From: an uncultured Oscillospiraceae bacterium
GTDB taxonomy: Bacteria > Bacillota > Clostridia > Oscillospirales > Oscillospiraceae
Direction of reading: 5' to 3'
DNA: 31,146 bases
Assembly (NCBI GenBank): GCA_910588975.1
Contig: CAJUSE010000024.1
Location: 1 to 31,146 of the forward strand
Below the pieces are notes generated by a model. That model was not told the origin of the DNA. It searched no databases and saw nothing but the letters and a program-made list of their open reading frames with translations. The position numbers were made by a program, and so were the translations under genes. The number at the start of each line of letters is the position of its first letter. The first letter of the stretch is position 1. This document shows, piece by piece, positions 22,734-29,908 of the stretch.

Positions 22734-23912
22734 GTGATAGAACTCAATCCCAGCGTCGGCCGGTTTTCCGACTCTATCATCCGTGGCATGACCAAAATCA
22801 GCAACCAGTACGGGGCCATCAACCTGTCCCAGGGCTTTCCCGATGAGGACCCGCCCAAGGCGGTGCTGGACCGGCTCGCCCAGGTGTCCTACGTCGGCCC
22901 CCACCAGTACCCCCTGTCCCACGGGGCGGAGAATTTCCGTGCCGCCCTGGCCAAAAAGGCAAGCCCCGGCCTGGGCCGCACCGTCGACCCGGAGCGGGAG
23001 GTGGTGGTCACCTGCGGGGGCACCGAGGCCATGGTCAGCACGGTGATGACCCTGTGCCAGGCGGGGGACAAGATCATGATCTTCTCCCCCTTCTATGAAA
23101 ACTACCGCTCCGACGCCATTCTGGCCGGGGCCGAGCCGGTCTACATCCCCCTGGAGGGGGAGGACTATCACTTCGACCCCGCCCTTGTGGAGGCGGGCTT
23201 CCGGGATGGGGCGAGGGCCATTATCGTCTGCAACCCCTCCAACCCCTGCGGCAAGGTCTTTACCCGCTCCGAGCTGGAGACCATCGGGGCCCTGGCCGTC
23301 AAGTATGACGCCATGGTCATCGCCGACGAGGTCTATGAGCACATGGTCTATCCCCCCAATGTCCATGTGTCCATCGCCTCTCTGCCCGGCATGTGGGAGC
23401 GGACCATCACCTGCTCCTCTCTGTCCAAGACCTACGCCATGACGGGCTGGCGGCTGGGCTACTTCATCGGCCCGGCGTGGTTTGTGGACCAGGCCAAGAA
23501 GGTCCACAACTACCTGACCATCGGCACCTCGGCCCCCCTCCAGGAGGCCGCCGTGGCCGCTTTGGAGCTGCCGGGCAGCTACTATGAGGAGCTGCTGGAG
23601 AGTTACGCCCGCCGGCGGGCGCTGCTCTGCCAGGGGCTGGACAAGCTGGGGCTGAAGCACAACACCCCCCAGGGCAGCTATTTTGTGCTGCTGGACCTCT
23701 CCGATTTTCTGGCCCTGCCCCAGTTTGCCGGCTGGACCGATATGGCCTTCTGCGAGTGGATGATCCGGGAGGTGGGGGTGGCTGCCGTCCCCGGCTCGGC
23801 CTTCCTCCCCGGGGACACCAGCACCTTTGCCCGGCTTCACTTCGCCAAGAGCGAGGAGACCCTGCAAGAAGCCCTCCGCCGGCTGGAGAAGCTGGCCGGG
23901 CTGCTGAAATAA
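22734..23912 (+). CDS. Class I/II PLP-dependent aminotransferase
   Basis: 392 residues, start GTG 22734 with GAAAGGAACG upstream. Cytoplasmic transaminase. GAINLSQGFPDEDPP at the N-terminus, VVTCGGTEAMVSTVMTL, VCNPSNPCGKVF, IADEVYEHMVY, and the PLP-binding Lys232 in SSLSKTYAMTGWRLGY. SQGFPD together with FSPFYENYRSDAILAGAEPVYIPL places it near YbdL/kynurenine and glutamine-type aminotransferases. The substrate pair is not certain. It shares a promoter with the AKR-ferredoxin gene, so the transamination product may feed that reductase; this is inference. Confidence 0.93.
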   Translation: MIELNPSVGRFSDSIIRGMTKISNQYGAINLSQGFPDEDPPKAVLDRLAQVSYVGPHQYPLSHGAENFRAALAKKASPGLGRTVDPEREVVVTCGGTEAMVSTVMTLCQAGDKIMIFSPFYENYRSDAILAGAEPVYIPLEGEDYHFDPALVEAGFRDGARAIIVCNPSNPCGKVFTRSELETIGALAVKYDAMVIADEVYEHMVYPPNVHVSIASLPGMWERTITCSSLSKTYAMTGWRLGYFIGPAWFVDQAKKVHNYLTIGTSAPLQEAAVAALELPGSYYEELLESYARRRALLCQGLDKLGLKHNTPQGSYFVLLDLSDFLALPQFAGWTDMAFCEWMIREVGVAAVPGSAFLPGDTSTFARLHFAKSEETLQEALRRLEKLAGLLK

Positions 23913-23921
23913 GAAGATATG

Positions 23922-23946
23922 GACCGCACCAAGCAGGGCGGTGTTT
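23922..23946 (+). terminator. Weak terminator after the aminotransferase gene
   Basis: ACCGCACC (23923-23930) can pair with AGGGCGGT (23935-23942) with one mismatch inside and one at the loop, followed by GTTTTAA. A near copy of this structure lies at 24022-24046, on the other side of the repeat element. Confidence 0.6.
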
Positions 23947-23954
23947 TAAGAGAC

Positions 23955-24008
23955 TTTGTAGGGGCGGCTATCAGCCGCCCGCAGGCGCATACGGTGCGCC
24001 CCTGCAAA
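23955..24008. repeat. 54-bp repeat with inverted ends and two inner hairpins
   Basis: TTTGTAGGGGCG (23955-23966) and CGCCCCTGCAAA (23997-24008) are inverted with one mismatch. Inside are two hairpins, GGCGGCTATCAGCCGCC (23963-23979) and GCGCATACGGTGCGC (23986-24000), giving a three-way junction when folded. A shorter relative is at 15655-15686. It resembles the small palindromic REP-like elements seen in intergenic regions of this group, but family membership needs a genome-wide search. Confidence 0.65.
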
Positions 24009-24021
24009 TCGTTCTTATTTC

Positions 24022-24046
24022 ACCGCACCAGTTGGGGCGGTCCTTT
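24022..24046 (+). terminator. Second weak terminator-like hairpin
   Basis: ACCGCACC (24022-24029) and GGGGCGGT (24034-24041) pair with one mismatch, followed by CCTTTATTA. Its arms echo 23923-23942, so the pair flanks the repeat. Confidence 0.5.
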
Positions 24047-24090
24047 ATTATCCCTTGCTGTGTCCGGCGCATAGGATGGCCTTTGGGGAC

Positions 24091-24120
24091 TTGCATTTTC
24101 CTACCAAACTGTGGTACAAT
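24091..24120 (+). promoter_or_regulatory. Promoter of the kinase-like gene
   Basis: TTGCAT (24091-24096), 18-bp spacer, TACAAT (24115-24120). If used, translation must start downstream of about 24127, which rules out the in-frame TTG at 24055. Confidence 0.6.
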
Positions 24121-24189
24121 TACGCTGCCAAGAAATTGGCGTTCCACAACACGTTTTCGCTTGCATTCAGAAAGGATGACAAATTGCCC

Positions 24190-25899
24190 ATGGCAATGGC
24201 AGACAAATATCGAGAGGCCTCTGTAATTATGAACAGCGTCAGGCGCCTGTTCGGGGACAGCCCCCAATACAGCGCCATGCAGAAGGCCGTGACCCGGATG
24301 TGCGACAAGCTCAACGAGATGTGCACCCCCGACGAGTTCGGGGTGCGCCCGGTGTTCACCCCGGCGGACAATGACGAGCTGCGCTGTCTGCAGGACAAGG
24401 TGGTCCAGACCTGTCTGGACTACATCGACGGCCGCAACCCGGAGGATGTGAAAAACCGGGCCGACGCCACCCGCCTGGCGGCCGCTTTGCAGGTGGTCCA
24501 GCGTATCAGCATGGATAAGGAGCGAATTGCCGACATCGACTTCTCCAAAAATATGACCCTTCGGGAGGTGATCTCCCGGGCCCGGGGCCAGGTGGAGACG
24601 GTGGATCTGGAGAAGGCGGAGACCACCTCGGGCTCTATGTCCACCCGAATCTACCTGCCTGCCACCGAGAGCCGGCCCGAGGGCTATTTCACCCCCAGCC
24701 GGTACGCCGAGAGCCTGGAGATCATGCTGGCCCGGATGGTGGATGAGATGAAGCGGACCTACCCCAAATATATGCCCTATATCCGCTTCCTCAGCCAGTC
24801 CGAGCGGGGGGCCCAGTACGGGGTGGTCCAGCGCAGCGCCGACACCACCCACACCCACTGTGCCGACCGGGTGGAGATCTCTCTGGCCTGCAGCGGCAAC
24901 GAGCCCGCCTTCCACGACTATATCCGGGACTATCTGGACGCCCTGCGCCGGCCCATGCAGACCCCGGACAGCCGCCAGCAGGCGGGCCTGCCCGCCGAGT
25001 GGTCGCTGGAGGAGATGATGGAGCGCTACGACTTCCGGGAGATGCTCTTTAAGCTCCACGACCAGGCCGACTATGCCGCCAACCAGTACCATGTCCTTCA
25101 GGATACGGGGATCCTGGTGGGCCGGGATGTGAGTCAGCGCAATGTGGCCATGTCCGTGCTGGCCGAGCGGCTGGGCCACAGCGATCTGCTGGCCCGGGCC
25201 TCCAACATGACCCTGGTGGACCAGGCCACCGGCAAGGAGGTGGTGGGGGTCTTTATGGAGAAGGCCAAGGGGCTGGATCTGAACCGCCAGCACACCGAGC
25301 CGCTGTTCTTCGCCGCCGAGATGGAGTGGGACACCCCTCAGGCCAAGCTGCAGCTCACCAGCATGCAGGTCATCGACTGGATCTGCGGCAACACCGACCG
25401 GCACACAGGGAATATGTTCTACGACCTGCGCCGCTGCCCCGATGGGGTGGTTCGGCTCATGGGGGTCCAGGGCATTGACAACGACAACTCCTTTGGGACC
25501 AAGAGCGTCAAGGAGCTGATCAACAGCTACGGCACCGAGAGCGCCGGCCATATCCTGCCCACCCCCGAGACCATGGGCATCATCCGCCGGGACGATGCCT
25601 TGAAGGTGCTCCACCTGGAAAAAAAGGATCTGAGCCTGTTGTTTTTTAACCTGCTCTGGCCCGACGAGATCGAGGCGGCCTGGGACCGGGTGGAAGCCCT
25701 TCAGCGGGCCATTCTGAAGGGGGAGCGGGTGCACTGGAAGGACCAGTGGGAGACCCGGCGCAACATTGTCCGGACGCTGGAGGACGAGGAGATCGCCCAG
25801 ATGCCCCGGAGCGTGTACGCCTACCTGCCCAGCTTGAAGCGGCTGGTGAAGATCCCCAAGGATCTGGAGAGCCACAGGACCCGCCGCCTGGCCGGGTGA
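24190..25899 (+). CDS. Uncharacterised protein with PI3K/HipA/FAM20-like kinase motifs
   Basis: About 569 residues, not recognised by name. Residues 1-140 are helical. A kinase-like N-lobe seems to start with a Gly/Ser hairpin, SGSMSTRIYLP (147-157), then EGYFTP (164-169), where Thr168 sits where many relatives would have a phosphate-binding Lys. A helical insert follows. KEVVGVFMEKAKG (349-361) looks like the strand and hinge. The best evidence is ICGNTDRHTGN (398-408), the catalytic-loop pattern of PI3/4-kinase, HipA and FAM20 proteins (Asp403, His405, Asn408), followed by GIDNDNSFG (428-436), an acidic metal-binding motif. The C-terminal ~130 residues are helical. There is no signal peptide or membrane segment. 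ATG 24190 is used; TTG 24184 is better spaced from AAAGGA (24171). Kinase activity, substrate and ATP use are inference. Single-gene unit with its own terminator. Confidence 0.6.
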   Translation: MAMADKYREASVIMNSVRRLFGDSPQYSAMQKAVTRMCDKLNEMCTPDEFGVRPVFTPADNDELRCLQDKVVQTCLDYIDGRNPEDVKNRADATRLAAALQVVQRISMDKERIADIDFSKNMTLREVISRARGQVETVDLEKAETTSGSMSTRIYLPATESRPEGYFTPSRYAESLEIMLARMVDEMKRTYPKYMPYIRFLSQSERGAQYGVVQRSADTTHTHCADRVEISLACSGNEPAFHDYIRDYLDALRRPMQTPDSRQQAGLPAEWSLEEMMERYDFREMLFKLHDQADYAANQYHVLQDTGILVGRDVSQRNVAMSVLAERLGHSDLLARASNMTLVDQATGKEVVGVFMEKAKGLDLNRQHTEPLFFAAEMEWDTPQAKLQLTSMQVIDWICGNTDRHTGNMFYDLRRCPDGVVRLMGVQGIDNDNSFGTKSVKELINSYGTESAGHILPTPETMGIIRRDDALKVLHLEKKDLSLLFFNLLWPDEIEAAWDRVEALQRAILKGERVHWKDQWETRRNIVRTLEDEEIAQMPRSVYAYLPSLKRLVKIPKDLESHRTRRLAG

Positions 25900-25942
25900 G
25901 AGCACTCCCGGCTGCCGGGGGGACGTTCAAAGAAAACAGCAC

Positions 25943-25976
25943 AAGGGCGGGACCCGGATGGGGTCCCGCCCTTTTT
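25943..25976 (+). terminator. Rho-independent terminator of the kinase-like gene
   Basis: Arms AAGGGCGGGACCC (25943-25955) and GGGTCCCGCCCTT (25961-25973), ending in TTTTT. Confidence 0.93.
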
Positions 25977-26063
25977 GGCGTTTGTAGGTCGGCCCTCTGC
26001 CGCCCCCTGCTTTGGGGATACATTGCGTGGCCGTGGGGGCTGGCCGCCAGGCGGCCCGGCTCC

Positions 26064-27500
26064 TTATCCCTGCCGCTGAAGGAGCACCACGCTCTCCACG
26101 TGGTGGGTGCGGGGGAAGAGGTCTACGGCCACCGCCTTTTGGGGGGTGTAGCCCGCTTGGGCGAACCGCTTCACGTCCCGGGCCAGGGTGGCCGGGTCAC
26201 AGGAGACGTAGACCACCCGCTCCGGGGCCATCTGGGCGATGGAGGTCACCACTCCCTCGGCCAGCCCCTTCCGGGGCGGGTCCACCATCACCACCTGGGG
26301 GCGGAGGCCCTGCCCGGCCAGCTCTGCGGCGATGTCGTCGGCGTCGCCGCAGAAAAATTCTGCGTTTGTGATGCCGTTGCGCCCGGCATTGGCCCGGGCA
26401 TCCTCAATGGCCTGGGGGACCACCTCGGCTCCGATGACCCGCCCGGCCCGCCGGGCCAGGCACAGGGTGATGGTGCCGATGCCGCAATAAAGATCCAGAG
26501 CGGTCTCCGTCCCGGTGAGGGCGGCGAAGTCCAGGGCCAGGTCATATAATTTTTCCGCCTGGGGGGTGTTCACCTGATAGAAGGAGGGGACCGAGAGCTT
26601 GAAATCAAGGCCGCACATCCGGTCCATCAGGTGGTCCTGACCCCACAAAAGGCGGTAAAAATCCCCCAAAATCACGTTGTTTTTGGCCTTGTTGACCCCC
26701 AAAACTACCCCCTTCAGGCCCGGAATAGCCCCCTTTAGGGCCTCCACGAGGGCATTTTCCTGGGGCAAATGGTCCCCATTGACCAGAATACAGACCAGAT
26801 TTTCCCCTTTCCGGTTGGTGCGGACATAGAGGTGGCGGATCAGGCCGGCCCCTGTTTTTTCATCGTAGGCGGGGATGTTATAAGTTGACATAAAATCTTT
26901 GAGAGCCAGCCGGGCGGCGGCACAGCTCTCGGGCTGGAGCAGGCAGTCAGAGACATCGGTGACGGCGTGGGTGCCCTTGGCATAGAAGCCGATCCGGCCT
27001 CCGCTGAGGCCGGGGGCCACCGGGAACTGGACCTTATTGCGATAACGTTCCGTATTATCTACTCCATATATATCTAATTGTCCTGGATCCCAACCCCCGA
27101 TGCGGGTAAGACAGTCCCGGACCTTCTGGGCTTTGAAGCGTAGCTCCTCGGCGTAGGTCATGTGCCGGAGGGCACAGCCGCCGCAGTTGACATAATATGG
27201 ACAATCCGGCACGAGCCGGGCGGGGGAGGGGGTCAGCACCTGGGCCACATGGCCCCAGGCCGACGACTTGCCGATCTTCTCCAGCTGGACCAGACAGGTC
27301 TCCCCGGCCAAGGCCCCGGAGACAAAGCAGGCCATGCCGTCGGGCAGCCGGGCCACGCCCTGGCCCTCGGTGGCGTAGCCCTGGATCTCCAGGGGGAGAC
27401 AGGGCAGGGGGGCGGCATTTTTGGCGGGATGGCGCTTTTTGCGGGGCGGGGTCCTCCCGGCTCCAGGGGAGGGGGTTGGGGCGTTCTTTTTCACTGCCAT
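26064..27500 (-). CDS. rlmD: 23S rRNA (uracil-5-)-methyltransferase, RumA/RlmD type
   Basis: 478 residues. Methylates C5 of a uracil in 23S rRNA with S-adenosylmethionine. After a very basic N-terminus (1-35) comes a TRAM RNA-binding domain (about 33-92). Next are iron-sulphur ligands Cys100, Cys106, Cys109 (CPYYVNCGGC) and Cys186 (VSDCLLQ), then the methyltransferase domain: LDLYCGIGTITLCLA, VMVDPPRKG, nucleophile Cys434 in YVSCDPATLARD, and base Glu469 in HHVESV. The exact position (U747/U1939 equivalents) is not readable; Firmicutes use RlmCD-type enzymes for both. Start ATG 27500 overlaps the end of the upstream lipoprotein gene by 10 bases. Confidence 0.94.
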   Translation of the reverse strand: MAVKKNAPTPSPGAGRTPPRKKRHPAKNAAPLPCLPLEIQGYATEGQGVARLPDGMACFVSGALAGETCLVQLEKIGKSSAWGHVAQVLTPSPARLVPDCPYYVNCGGCALRHMTYAEELRFKAQKVRDCLTRIGGWDPGQLDIYGVDNTERYRNKVQFPVAPGLSGGRIGFYAKGTHAVTDVSDCLLQPESCAAARLALKDFMSTYNIPAYDEKTGAGLIRHLYVRTNRKGENLVCILVNGDHLPQENALVEALKGAIPGLKGVVLGVNKAKNNVILGDFYRLLWGQDHLMDRMCGLDFKLSVPSFYQVNTPQAEKLYDLALDFAALTGTETALDLYCGIGTITLCLARRAGRVIGAEVVPQAIEDARANAGRNGITNAEFFCGDADDIAAELAGQGLRPQVVMVDPPRKGLAEGVVTSIAQMAPERVVYVSCDPATLARDVKRFAQAGYTPQKAVAVDLFPRTHHVESVVLLQRQG

Positions 27501-28330
27501 GGCGTAAAAATATCCTCCAATTCGGTGTAGGCCACAGCAAAGGTGGGGCTGCCCAGGGCGGTGGCCAGAGTGCCCTGGGGGTAGTAGACCACCAGGCTGT
27601 CCTCGGTGAGGTAAAAGCTCTCCGGGTCATAGCCCTGCCGGAGGGAGGCCTCGTCCAGCACTACCCCCGAGTAGCCCGACTGGGCGTTGCGGGCCAGAAC
27701 GGCGGAGAGGACCCGCTCCCGGGCCTGGTCGGCGGAGCAGGTGAAGAGGTCGGCAAAGCTGAGCCTGGCCCCGGTGGTCAGGTCAAAGGTGTCAGCCAGG
27801 GGATAGGTCAGGGGGTGGGGATTGCCCAGATTGCTCACATGGGTGCGCAGTACGCAGATGCGGGTGGGTGTGTCCAGAGAGAGGACGAAGGTCTCGCTGT
27901 CCACATAGTTGAAGAAGGGGTCCCCCAGGCTCTGGGCCATGGTGTAGTCCTCCACGGCGAAGCCGGACAGCTCGGCGGCCGAGACGGCCAAATCGTCCAG
28001 AGCATCGGCGTAGTAGGTGTTGATGGCCTCGTAGGCGGGGATGCCCTCGGCGTTGGTGATCTTAGGCAGACGGTATTCGGGGGAGAAGACGGGGTCGGAC
28101 CGGCCCTGAACGGCGTAGGCCGTCATATAGACCTGCTCACCCCAGACCGGCTGGGGCTGGGGGGTGGCGGTGGCATCGGGGGATGTGGGGACGGGCTCTC
28201 CCACCGCCGCCGTGGGGAGGGCTGTGGCGTCCTGGCCCAGAGGGGGAGTGGGAGAGGTATAGTCGGCTACGGTGGCGCAGCCGGTCAGCAGCAGGCATAG
28301 GCACAGGGGCAAAAGAGATTTTTTGCGCAT
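27491..28330 (-). CDS. DUF3298-domain lipoprotein
   Basis: 279 residues from ATG 28330; the longer frame from 28462 lacks a ribosome site, whereas AAAGGAG precedes 28330. The signal MRKKSLLPLCLCLLLTGCA gives lipobox LLTGC (Cys18). A Thr/Pro linker (about 25-60) leads to a domain with INTYYADALDDLA, LSLDTPTRICVLRTHVSNLGNPHPLTYPLADTFDLTTGARLSFADLF and a C-terminal ESFYLTEDSLVVYYPQGTLA. This matches DUF4163/DUF3298 (PdaC/RsiV-like) folds: the TGxxLxLxDLF and DxLVxYFxxYxLA patterns. An extracytoplasmic sensor or wall-binding role is possible but unproven. The last 10 bases overlap the rlmD start. Confidence 0.87.
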   Translation of the reverse strand: MRKKSLLPLCLCLLLTGCATVADYTSPTPPLGQDATALPTAAVGEPVPTSPDATATPQPQPVWGEQVYMTAYAVQGRSDPVFSPEYRLPKITNAEGIPAYEAINTYYADALDDLAVSAAELSGFAVEDYTMAQSLGDPFFNYVDSETFVLSLDTPTRICVLRTHVSNLGNPHPLTYPLADTFDLTTGARLSFADLFTCSADQARERVLSAVLARNAQSGYSGVVLDEASLRQGYDPESFYLTEDSLVVYYPQGTLATALGSPTFAVAYTELEDIFTPWQ

Positions 28331-28404
28331 GGGAAGGCTCCTTTCCAGGGGGGCGGGGGGGTTTTCCTTTTGTGCCGCCAGGGCACAAAGGTACTGTTTC
28401 CCCC

Positions 28405-28433
28405 ATTGTACCACGGTCGGGGGCGGGGGTAAA
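28405..28433 (-). promoter_or_regulatory. Promoter of the DUF3298-rlmD operon
   Basis: Minus strand TTTACC (28428-28433), 17-bp spacer, TACAAT (28405-28410). Confidence 0.65.
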
Positions 28434-28456
28434 GCCGGTGGACGAAAAATTTGTCC

Positions 28457-28500
28457 TTGCACTCCCTTCCGGAGTAGATTATAATAAAAACAGTATTATA
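28457..28500 (+). promoter_or_regulatory. Promoter and palindrome of the marR-like gene
   Basis: TTGCAC (28457-28462), 17-bp spacer, perfect TATAAT (28480-28485). A 7-bp inverted repeat, TATAATA (28480-28486) and TATTATA (28494-28500), begins on the -10, a usual place for a MarR autoregulatory site. Confidence 0.75.
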
Positions 28501-28544
28501 GTTGCGTTATATCCTCAACAAGAGAGAAAAGGCGGTGTGTCACC

Positions 28545-29054
28545 ATGGGCAAGGATCGGGATCAGCTGTTTGCTCAGCTTTGGGAGGCCCAGGACGAGGC
28601 CTACGACCTCATGTATGAGTACGACACCCTGCCCCACCACTACGGCGAGAACATCATGTATCAGGCCGAGGGTCACATCATTGACCTGATCGCCGCCTAT
28701 CCCGGTATCACCATCACAGATTTGAGCAATATTCTGAAAAAGACGGCCTCGGCCTGCTCCCAGATCGTGCGTAAGCTGAAGGAGAAGGGCTGGGTGGAGC
28801 AGAGCCGGAACCGGGACAACAACCGGCAGTACAACCTGTACCTGACCCAGACCGGGGAGCAGGTCTATGCCGACCATATGACCTTCACCCAGTTTTGCCA
28901 GGCCGAGACCCTGAAGCTGCTGGAGGACTTTACCGACCAGGAGCTGGAGGCCCACCTGAAGGTCCAGCGGCGGTTAAATATGGCCTATCAGGCCGATGTG
29001 CGCCGCAGCCGGGAGCGGTTTTACACCAGAGGCGGAGAAGAGAACGGGGACTGA
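28545..29054 (+). CDS. MarR-family transcriptional regulator
   Basis: 169 residues, starting at ATG 28545 after AAAAGGCGG. Winged-helix core: QAEGHIIDLIAAYPGITITDLSNILKKTASACSQIVRKLKEKGWVEQSRNRDNNRQYNLYLTQTG, with the recognition helix near residues 67-80 and the wing DNNRQYNLYLT. Two cysteines (Cys71 in the recognition helix and Cys118) could give redox sensitivity, as in OhrR-type proteins; this is speculation. Followed 62 bases later by a redoxin gene, so the pair may be a sensor and its effector. Confidence 0.92.
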   Translation: MGKDRDQLFAQLWEAQDEAYDLMYEYDTLPHHYGENIMYQAEGHIIDLIAAYPGITITDLSNILKKTASACSQIVRKLKEKGWVEQSRNRDNNRQYNLYLTQTGEQVYADHMTFTQFCQAETLKLLEDFTDQELEAHLKVQRRLNMAYQADVRRSRERFYTRGGEENGD

Positions 29055-29116
29055 CCCGCTGCCATATTTTGAAAAAGCACAGCTTTATTTTATAAAAGGA
29101 AAGGAGCCCTGCCATT

Positions 29117-29656
29117 ATGCCCAAGCTCACCGTTGGCGCCACCCTGCCCGATTTTACCTTTGACACCCCCTTTGCCCAGGGCCGCACCATGGCCCAGACC
29201 GCTGCCGCCGTTCAAGGCAAGACGGCTTTGGTCTTCCTGCGTTATTACGGCTGCACCCTGTGCCAGTACGACATCCACCAGTTCCTGGTGGAGCACGCCA
29301 AGATCGCCGCCACTGGGGGCCAGATGCTGGTGGTCCTCCAGTCCGACCCGGCCAAGATCGCCGGCCAGCAGGGCCCCGAGGCCCTGCCCTTTGACATCAT
29401 TTGTGACCCGGAGCAGAAGCTGTACAAGGAGTTTGACATCCGGCCGGCCAAGAGCAAGCTGGGTATGGTGAACCTGAAAACCATTGGCAAGCTGTCCAAG
29501 GCCAAGGCCTTCACCCACGGGGAGTATGAGGGAGATGAGCTCCAGCTGCCCGCCGTCTTTGTGGTGACGCCGGACATGAAGCTGACCCATGTCCACTATG
29601 GCACCGCCGCCGGGGATGTGCCCACCCCCGAGGAACTGGCCGAGCTGCTGAAGTAA
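29117..29656 (+). CDS. Thioredoxin-fold redoxin/peroxiredoxin-like protein with CxxC
   Basis: 179 residues, start ATG 29117 after AAAGGAAAGGAG. AhpC/TSA-type fold: VGATLPDFTFDTPFAQG at the N-terminus, KTALVFLRYYGCTLCQYDI with the active-site Cys46 and Cys49, LVVLQSDPAKIA, FDIICDPEQKLYKEFDI, and LPAVFVVTPDMKLTHVHYG. A typical peroxiredoxin has a PxxxTxxC motif; here FLRYYGCTLC takes its place, so it is better described as a redoxin with a CxxC dithiol. Peroxide reduction or a disulphide role cannot be told apart. Likely co-transcribed with the MarR gene. Confidence 0.88.
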   Translation: MPKLTVGATLPDFTFDTPFAQGRTMAQTAAAVQGKTALVFLRYYGCTLCQYDIHQFLVEHAKIAATGGQMLVVLQSDPAKIAGQQGPEALPFDIICDPEQKLYKEFDIRPAKSKLGMVNLKTIGKLSKAKAFTHGEYEGDELQLPAVFVVTPDMKLTHVHYGTAAGDVPTPEELAELLK

Positions 29657-29665
29657 ACTGCAAGG

Positions 29666-29697
29666 AGATCGCCGCCCGGGAGCCCGGGCGGCGATCT
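29666..29697 (+). terminator. GC-rich hairpin after the redoxin gene
   Basis: Arms AGATCGCCGCCCGGG (29666-29680) and CCCGGGCGGCGATCT (29683-29697), perfect over 15 bp, but no T-run follows (GGGTTGCAGG). Confidence 0.7.
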
Positions 29698-29715
29698 GGG
29701 TTGCAGGCAAATGGT

Positions 29716-29754
29716 CCCGGGGACGGCACAGACCGCCCCCGGGGCTTCATTTTT
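29716..29754 (+). terminator. Second terminator before secA
   Basis: CCCGGGGACGG (29716-29726) and CCGCCCCCGGG (29733-29743) pair with one mismatch and lead to GGCTTCATTTTTG. With the first hairpin it isolates secA. Confidence 0.75.
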
Positions 29755-29787
29755 GTTGCGGCTTGTTTACAATTTTGACTTTTTTAT

Positions 29788-29815
29788 TGCGTAGGAGTGT
29801 GGTATACTCTATAAT
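29788..29815 (+). promoter_or_regulatory. Probable secA promoter
   Basis: TATAAT at 29810-29815 with TTGCGT (29788-29793) 16 bp upstream. A second -10, TATACT (29803-29808), is next to it; the good TTGACT at 29775 is too far (22 bp). A leader of about 90 bases follows. Confidence 0.5.
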
Positions 29816-29908
29816 CGAAGTATTACGAGTTCTGCGGGCCGGTTGGCCCCTATCAAAGTGAACAGCCGGGCGGGCACCGTTTGGCCCGGATGAAAGGTGA
29901 ATTGAAAT

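Noticed and set aside
21558..23867. 769-codon minus-strand frame opposite the AKR and aminotransferase genes
   Set aside because: It crosses two well-recognised genes and their intergenic gap and has no start signal or domain.
23971..25905. 644-codon minus-strand frame opposite the kinase-like gene
   Set aside because: I considered whether the real gene might be on this strand. The plus strand has motif content, normal amino-acid composition, a promoter and a terminator; the minus strand has none of these.
25985..26010. Partial match to the TTTGTAGG...GCCGCC repeat after the kinase-like gene
   Set aside because: Only the first bases match (TTTGTAGGTCGG); the inverted end is missing.
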